From contig CAWAWN010000001.1 in NCBI GenBank assembly GCA_963785815.1, positions 1,302,001 to 1,366,000 of the forward strand: DNA of 64,000 nucleotides, in the 5' to 3' direction. The notes below the pieces were generated by a model, which had not been told where the DNA came from, did not search any database, and saw only the letters and a program-made list of their open reading frames with translations. Positions within the stretch are counted from its first letter, which is position 1, and each line of letters begins with the position of its first letter. This document shows positions 60,305-64,000 of this stretch, in pieces. A program made the position numbers and the translations under genes. Source of the DNA: UBA4742 sp963785815. Lineage in GTDB: Bacteria > Actinomycetota > Acidimicrobiia > Acidimicrobiales > Acidimicrobilacustridaceae.

Positions 60305-60333
60305 AGTGTGGTGGTGACCAGGCCGTTCGTCAA
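60305..60333 (-). promoter_or_regulatory. Promoter of leuB-ilvE-cimA
   Basis: Minus-strand TTGACG (60328-60333), 17-bp spacer, CACACT (60305-60310). The -35 is excellent, the -10 weak. A start at about 60297 gives the leaderless leader peptide. Confidence 0.55.
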
Positions 60334-60372
60334 CCCGATAGCCGCCGGCCGCCTCGTCGCTAGCATGGGCGG

Positions 60373-60843
60373 GTGGACGACATGACCCAGCACCTGTCCC
60401 AGGACGCCTATGACCGCCTCAAGGCCGAGCACGAGGACCTCACCACCCACGGGCGCGTCGAGATCGCCCGCAAGATCCAGGCCGCCCGCGAGCTGGGTGA
60501 CCTCTCGGAGAACGGCGACTACCACGCGGCCAAGGAGGAGCAGGGCAAGATGGAGGGCCGCATCCGCCACCTGGCGGCCGTGCTGGAGAACGCCGAGATC
60601 GTCGACGCCTCCGACAGCGACCACGTGGTGGCCGGTTCGGTGGTGACCATCCGGTTCGAGGGCGACGACGACGAGGAGCGCTTCCTGATCGGGTCAATCG
60701 AGGAACGCCGCGACGACCTGGTGGTGATGTCGCCCGGTTCGCCGCTGGGCGCGGCCGTGCTCGACCACGCGGCGGGCGACACCGTCGAGTACGAGGCCAA
60801 CGGCGTGCTCCTCAAGGTCGAGATCATCTCGATCGAATCGTGA
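60373..60843 (+). CDS. greA: Transcription elongation factor GreA
   Basis: The 156-aa protein has an N-terminal coiled coil with the basic patch and acidic tip (QAARELGDLSENGDYHAAKE) and the C-terminal FKBP-like domain ending SPLGAAVLDHAAGDTVEYEA. It stimulates RNA cleavage by stalled RNA polymerase. GTG 60373 or ATG 60382 may start translation. It is divergent from the leuB leader and overlaps the next gene by four bases. Confidence 0.95.
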   Translation: MDDMTQHLSQDAYDRLKAEHEDLTTHGRVEIARKIQAARELGDLSENGDYHAAKEEQGKMEGRIRHLAAVLENAEIVDASDSDHVVAGSVVTIRFEGDDDEERFLIGSIEERRDDLVVMSPGSPLGAAVLDHAAGDTVEYEANGVLLKVEIISIES

Positions 60844-61760
60844 GCCCCGGCCCACCGGAGCAGCCCGACGACGCGTCGTCGGATCGACCGGTGGTCGAGC
60901 CGCCGGGGCTCCCGGCCGGACAGCCCATCGAGCTCGCCGGCCGGGGACGCACCTGGTACCGGCGCCAGGCCGGTCCCCCCGGCGCCCCCACCCTGTTGCT
61001 GCTGCACGGCTGGACGGCCAACTCGGCGCTCAACTGGTACGCCAGCTACGCCACCTTGGGGCAGCACTTCGACGTGGTGGCCATCGATCACCGCGGCCAC
61101 GGCCGGGGCATCCGGTCGCGACGACGGTTCCGCCTCGAGGACTGCGCCGACGACGCCGTGGCGCTGGCCGCCGCGCTGGGCATCGACCGCTTCGTCCCGG
61201 TCGGCTACTCGATGGGCGGTCCGATCGCCCAGCTGATCTGGCGGCGGCACGGACGGCGGGTCGAAGGCCTGGTGCTGTGCTCGACGGCCCGCAACTTCGT
61301 GGGCCAGCGGCCCGGCGAGCGGGCCGCCGCGCCCATGCTGGGGCTGGCCTCGCTCGTGGCGCGGGCCACCCCGATCCGATGGCAGCGTTCGCTGGGGCAG
61401 CGTCTGGCGATGGCCCGCTATGACCAGTCCGACCTGGGTCGGTGGGCGCGGCGCGAGGTGATGCGCAACGATCCCCGCATGATCGTGGAGGCGGGTCAGG
61501 CGCTGGCCCGGTTCTCGTCGCGGGAGTGGATCGGCGGGGTGGACGTGCCCACGGCCGTGCTGGTCACCGAGTTCGACTCGGTGGTGCCGCCGAGGCGCCA
61601 GCACGCACTGGCCGCGGCCATCGACGGTGCCGTGGTCCACCCGGTGGGCGGCGACCACGGCGTGTGCGCGCTCGACCCCGCGGCCTTCGTCCCGGTGCTC
61701 GATCAGGCGTGCCTGGAGGTCATGGCGCGGGCGCAGGCTCGACCGCGTCGAGCGAGCTGA
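60840..61760 (+). CDS. Alpha/beta hydrolase
   Basis: The 306-aa protein has the oxyanion motif LLLHGWTANSALNWY near residue 56, VVAIDHRGHGRG, nucleophile elbow VGYSMGGPIAQLIW near 121, acid in TEFDSVVPP near 243 and His in VGGDHGVCAL near 270. The substrate is unknown; the cap region is helical. GTGA overlap with greA. Its 3' end overlaps the convergent phosphatase by 41 bases. Confidence 0.88.
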   Translation: MSPGPPEQPDDASSDRPVVEPPGLPAGQPIELAGRGRTWYRRQAGPPGAPTLLLLHGWTANSALNWYASYATLGQHFDVVAIDHRGHGRGIRSRRRFRLEDCADDAVALAAALGIDRFVPVGYSMGGPIAQLIWRRHGRRVEGLVLCSTARNFVGQRPGERAAAPMLGLASLVARATPIRWQRSLGQRLAMARYDQSDLGRWARREVMRNDPRMIVEAGQALARFSSREWIGGVDVPTAVLVTEFDSVVPPRRQHALAAAIDGAVVHPVGGDHGVCALDPAAFVPVLDQACLEVMARAQARPRRAS

Positions 61761-63303
61761 CCGGGCTGGCGGCCATCACCGACACCCGCCGGTCGAGCAC
61801 GGCCTCGAGCAGGTCGCGGCGTTCGTTGGCCGTGTAGAGCTCGAGGGAGACGTCGCAGCCGTCGGCGGCCTCGACCTCGATCACCAGGGTGCGGCGCCGG
61901 AGGTGGGTGCGCAGGCCCTGGACGCGGGCGCCGTGGGTGCGGTCCAACCCGATGGCCACCCGGAGGAGGCCGGCCAGGGTGCGCACGGTCTGCTGGTCGG
62001 TGGCCCGCAGCGCCGCGAACTCGGGGTGCTTGGGCGACGGGGCGCTCTTGCGGTGGTAGCGGGCCACAAGCGCGATCATCTCGATCTCGTGGTCGTTGAA
62101 CCCCGACAGGTGGTCGCTGTTGCGGATGACGTAGTAGGTGTGCTTGTGGTGCTTGCTGTGGGAGACGAACAGTCCCACGTTGGCCAGCAGGGCGGCCGCC
62201 TCCAGCAGTTCGCGGGCGTCGTCGCCCAGACCGTGGAGCTTGCTGGTGGCGTCGAACAGGGCCAGGGCCAGTCGGGCCACGTGGGCCGAGTGGGCCGGCT
62301 CCTCGTCCATCTCCTCGGCCAGGCGCACGACGCTGCGCCGCCGCAGGTCGTGGAGGTGGTGGAGGGCGGCGCCGTGGGTGCGCTGGAAGGCGTCGAGCAG
62401 GGCGCCCTCGCGCAATGCGTAGCCGGACACCACCAGCTCGTCGATCCCGAAGGTGGCCATGGCCTGCTCGAGGATGATGGCGCCGGCCAGCACGATGTCG
62501 GCCCGGGAGGCTTCCAGGCCGGGGACATCGCGCCGCTGGGCGAGCGTGAGGGCGGCCAGGCGCTTGACCGTGGCCCGAGCCGCGGCGGCGGTGATGGTGG
62601 CGTTGTCGACGGTGCGGGGCGGGCCCTCTGATTGTGCGGCGTGGATGATGGCGGCCACCGCCTCGATCGTGCCCGAGCTGCCGACGGCTACCTCGAAGCC
62701 GAGCCGGGCCACGTCGCGAGCCAGCGGGGCCAGCATGGCGTCGACGTATCGGCGGCAGGCGTCCACCGCCCCGGGGTGGACGCGATCGGTGCGGAAGAAG
62801 CGCCGAGTCAGGCGGATGGCGCCCAGCTTGAAGCTGCGCACGGCCAGGATCTCGCTGCGCTCGCCGACGAGGACCTCGGTGCTGCCCCCGCCGATGTCGA
62901 GCAGGATCAGGCGGCGGTCGTAGACGGGCACGGCCTGGAGGACACCGAGGTGGATGAGGCGGGCTTCCTCGGTGCCGGAGATGACCTCGACCTCGACGCC
63001 GGCCTCGTGGCGGGCGCGGCGGATGAAGTCGTCGGCGTTCTCGGCTTCGCGCACGGCGCTGGTGGCCACGGCGGTGACGGTGGCGGCGGAGATGTCGGCC
63101 ACCTGCCGGAGACGGGTGAGCGCGGCGATGCCCCGCTCGATGGCGTCGGGGGCGAGCTGCTTCATGTCGCCGCCGCCGGAGCCGAGCCGGACGGTCTCCT
63201 TCTCGTCGCCGATCACCTCGAAGTGGCCGGCATCGTCGAAGCGGGCGACGACGAGGTGGATCGAGTTGGTGCCGATGTCGATGGCCGCCAGGTTTTCGCC
63301 CAT
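61720..63303 (-). CDS. Ppx/GppA-family phosphatase with C-terminal HD-like domain
   Basis: The 527-aa protein has the sugar-kinase-like ATPase fold: AAIDIGTNSIHLVVARFDDA, ISGTEEARLIHLGVL and LLDIGGGSTEVLVGE in the first half. After about residue 320 comes an HD-like helical domain with SKHHKHTYYVIRNSDHLSGF and FNDHEIEMIALVARYHRKS. Length and layout match long exopolyphosphatases/pppGpp phosphohydrolases. It degrades polyphosphate or pppGpp and is relevant to stress. Confidence 0.9.
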   Translation of the reverse strand: MGENLAAIDIGTNSIHLVVARFDDAGHFEVIGDEKETVRLGSGGGDMKQLAPDAIERGIAALTRLRQVADISAATVTAVATSAVREAENADDFIRRARHEAGVEVEVISGTEEARLIHLGVLQAVPVYDRRLILLDIGGGSTEVLVGERSEILAVRSFKLGAIRLTRRFFRTDRVHPGAVDACRRYVDAMLAPLARDVARLGFEVAVGSSGTIEAVAAIIHAAQSEGPPRTVDNATITAAAARATVKRLAALTLAQRRDVPGLEASRADIVLAGAIILEQAMATFGIDELVVSGYALREGALLDAFQRTHGAALHHLHDLRRRSVVRLAEEMDEEPAHSAHVARLALALFDATSKLHGLGDDARELLEAAALLANVGLFVSHSKHHKHTYYVIRNSDHLSGFNDHEIEMIALVARYHRKSAPSPKHPEFAALRATDQQTVRTLAGLLRVAIGLDRTHGARVQGLRTHLRRRTLVIEVEAADGCDVSLELYTANERRDLLEAVLDRRVSVMAASPVSSLDAVEPAPAP

Positions 63304-63328
63304 GCCCGCAGGAGCCTATCGGCGGCCC

Positions 63329-63429
63329 CTTGGCACCGAATCGACGTCGATTCGGTACGATGTCGACGCATGGCCTTGGTTGATCACGGTTGGGCTTGGC
63401 GCCGAATCGACGTCGATTCGGTGCCAAGC
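63329..63429. repeat. Twin palindromes upstream of the Ppx/GppA gene
   Basis: CCGAATCGACGTCGATTCGG occurs twice (63336-63355 and 63402-63421), each preceded by CTTGGC plus one base. The second copy extends to a 36-bp inverted repeat (63394-63429) with one mismatch. Both lie in the 127-bp gap between the IclR gene and the phosphatase. Confidence 0.8.
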
Positions 63430-63430
63430 G

Positions 63431-64000
63431 TCAGGCTGGCGACAGGCCGGCCGCCTGCTCGATCCGACGGGCGGCGGCCACCACCGCCTCGCCGTAGCGC
63501 CCGCCCGGGTCCTTCGTGATCCGCTCGATCGGGCCCGACACGCTCACCGCCGCCACCGCCTGACCGCCCTCTCCCACCACACCTGCGCTCACCGACGCCA
63601 CCCCCGCCTCCCGCTCCCCGACGCTCTGCACCCACCCCTGGCTGACCTGACCCTGCAGCACCCGTCCCGCCGACCCCACCTCGAGCGGCAACGACGCCCC
63701 CATGGGCACGATGGTGCGCAGCCCATGGGGCGACTCCAGCGCGGCGATGCACACCCGCCGATCGCCCTCGCGCACGTACAGCTGCACCGACTCCCCCGTC
63801 TCGTCCCGCAGCGCCCGCAACGCGGGGAGCGCGGCGGTAGCCAACGGCAACCCCTCGGCGGCGCGGCGCCCGAGCGCCACCAGACGCACCCCGAGGGCGA
63901 AGCGCCCATCCGGATCCCGCCGCACCAGCCCATGGTCCTCGAGGGCCACGGCCAAGCGGTGAGCGGTAGCCCTCGACAAACCGGTCGCCTCCACCAGCTC
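63431..64000 (-). CDS. IclR-family regulator (NdgR/LtbR type), partial
   Basis: The start is beyond the window edge. The visible 189 residues hold the end of the winged helix (ELVEATGLSRATAHRLAVAL, EDHGLVRRDPDGRFALGVRL) and the whole ligand domain (RDETGESVQLYVREGDRRVC, GLRTIVPMGASLPLEVGSAG). This pattern is close to the NdgR/LtbR subgroup that controls leuCD in actinobacteria, so leuC may be just outside the window. It is followed on the same strand by the twin palindromes. Confidence 0.85.
   Translation of the reverse strand, partial: ELVEATGLSRATAHRLAVALEDHGLVRRDPDGRFALGVRLVALGRRAAEGLPLATAALPALRALRDETGESVQLYVREGDRRVCIAALESPHGLRTIVPMGASLPLEVGSAGRVLQGQVSQGWVQSVGEREAGVASVSAGVVGEGGQAVAAVSVSGPIERITKDPGGRYGEAVVAAARRIEQAAGLSPA

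Noticed and set aside
60256..60366. Longer 36-codon version of the leuB leader peptide starting at ATG 60366
   Set aside because: It is also rich in Leu/Val/Ile, but its start lies upstream of the only good -35/-10 pair and has no ribosome site, so the 13-codon form is preferred.

Overview
The window is about 70% GC, almost every base is coding, and GTG starts, ATGA/GTGA gene overlaps and leaderless starts are common. Several genes point to a high-GC actinobacterium that uses coenzyme F420 and probably mycothiol: an F420-type LLM oxidoreductase, a DinB/DUF664 protein, a large TetR/SDR/acyl-CoA complement, and a SigB/F-like partner-switching operon. My best guess is the class Acidimicrobiia, but that is an impression from protein style and not a phylogeny.

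Layout. 1-8.4 kb: housekeeping and envelope genes (DUF4190 protein, glyA, a methyltransferase, a GT-C membrane enzyme, DUF971, a remnant methyltransferase and a frameshifted MMPL transporter). 8.4-24.5 kb: a catabolic block with three TetR regulators, an acyl-CoA ligase, three SDRs, a fused alpha/beta E1 dehydrogenase, an acyl-CoA dehydrogenase, an amidohydrolase, a cyclase-family hydrolase, a Baeyer-Villiger-type monooxygenase, a Rieske oxygenase with an NTF2-like partner, and a frameshifted LLM oxidoreductase. Four intergenic regions of this block carry the same TTGTACCGACC-type palindrome, so it looks like one regulon. 24.6-32.5 kb: a GAP-family membrane protein, a DinB protein, then sugar-acid metabolism (fructuronate reductase-like enzyme, uronate isomerase, a LarA-type racemase/epimerase, an unassigned glycoside hydrolase). 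32.6-36.2 kb: a PadR-ABC-permease operon with a clear leaderless promoter. 36.2-40.7 kb: tRNA-Glu, a small heat-shock protein, an anti-sigma-type ATPase, agmatine deiminase, a Rho_N mini-protein and an RsbV-RsbW-sigma operon with SigB-like promoters.

41.0-52.9 kb is a decayed integrated island. Its ends are a 22-bp direct repeat of the 3' end of tRNA-Gln(CTG). An apparently intact tyrosine recombinase lies next to the tRNA, followed leftward by a frameshifted XRE gene, an excisionase-like gene and a MobF relaxase pseudogene. A second, imperfect tRNA-end copy at 45873 suggests two elements in tandem. The left part holds an IS256-type element with clear inverted repeats and an 8-bp target duplication (inserted in the left att copy), an orphan Flp-pilin-like gene, a frameshifted lipoprotein and a GT39-like gene whose 3' end is also found outside the island.

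52.9-64 kb returns to core genes: ydcF-like, gltX, an L,D-transpeptidase, and a branched-chain amino-acid operon leuB-ilvE-cimA. A leaderless leader peptide rich in Leu/Val/Ile followed by an intrinsic terminator lies upstream of leuB, which is the architecture of transcription attenuation. Then come greA, an alpha/beta hydrolase, a Ppx/GppA phosphatase and a partial IclR regulator of the NdgR/LtbR type.

Most striking are (1) the four-site regulon over the catabolic block, (2) the leuB attenuator, (3) the SigB-like promoters of the stress operon and (4) the nested tRNA-Gln island. Single-base frameshifts are frequent, mostly inside the island; without reads I cannot separate decay from assembly error.
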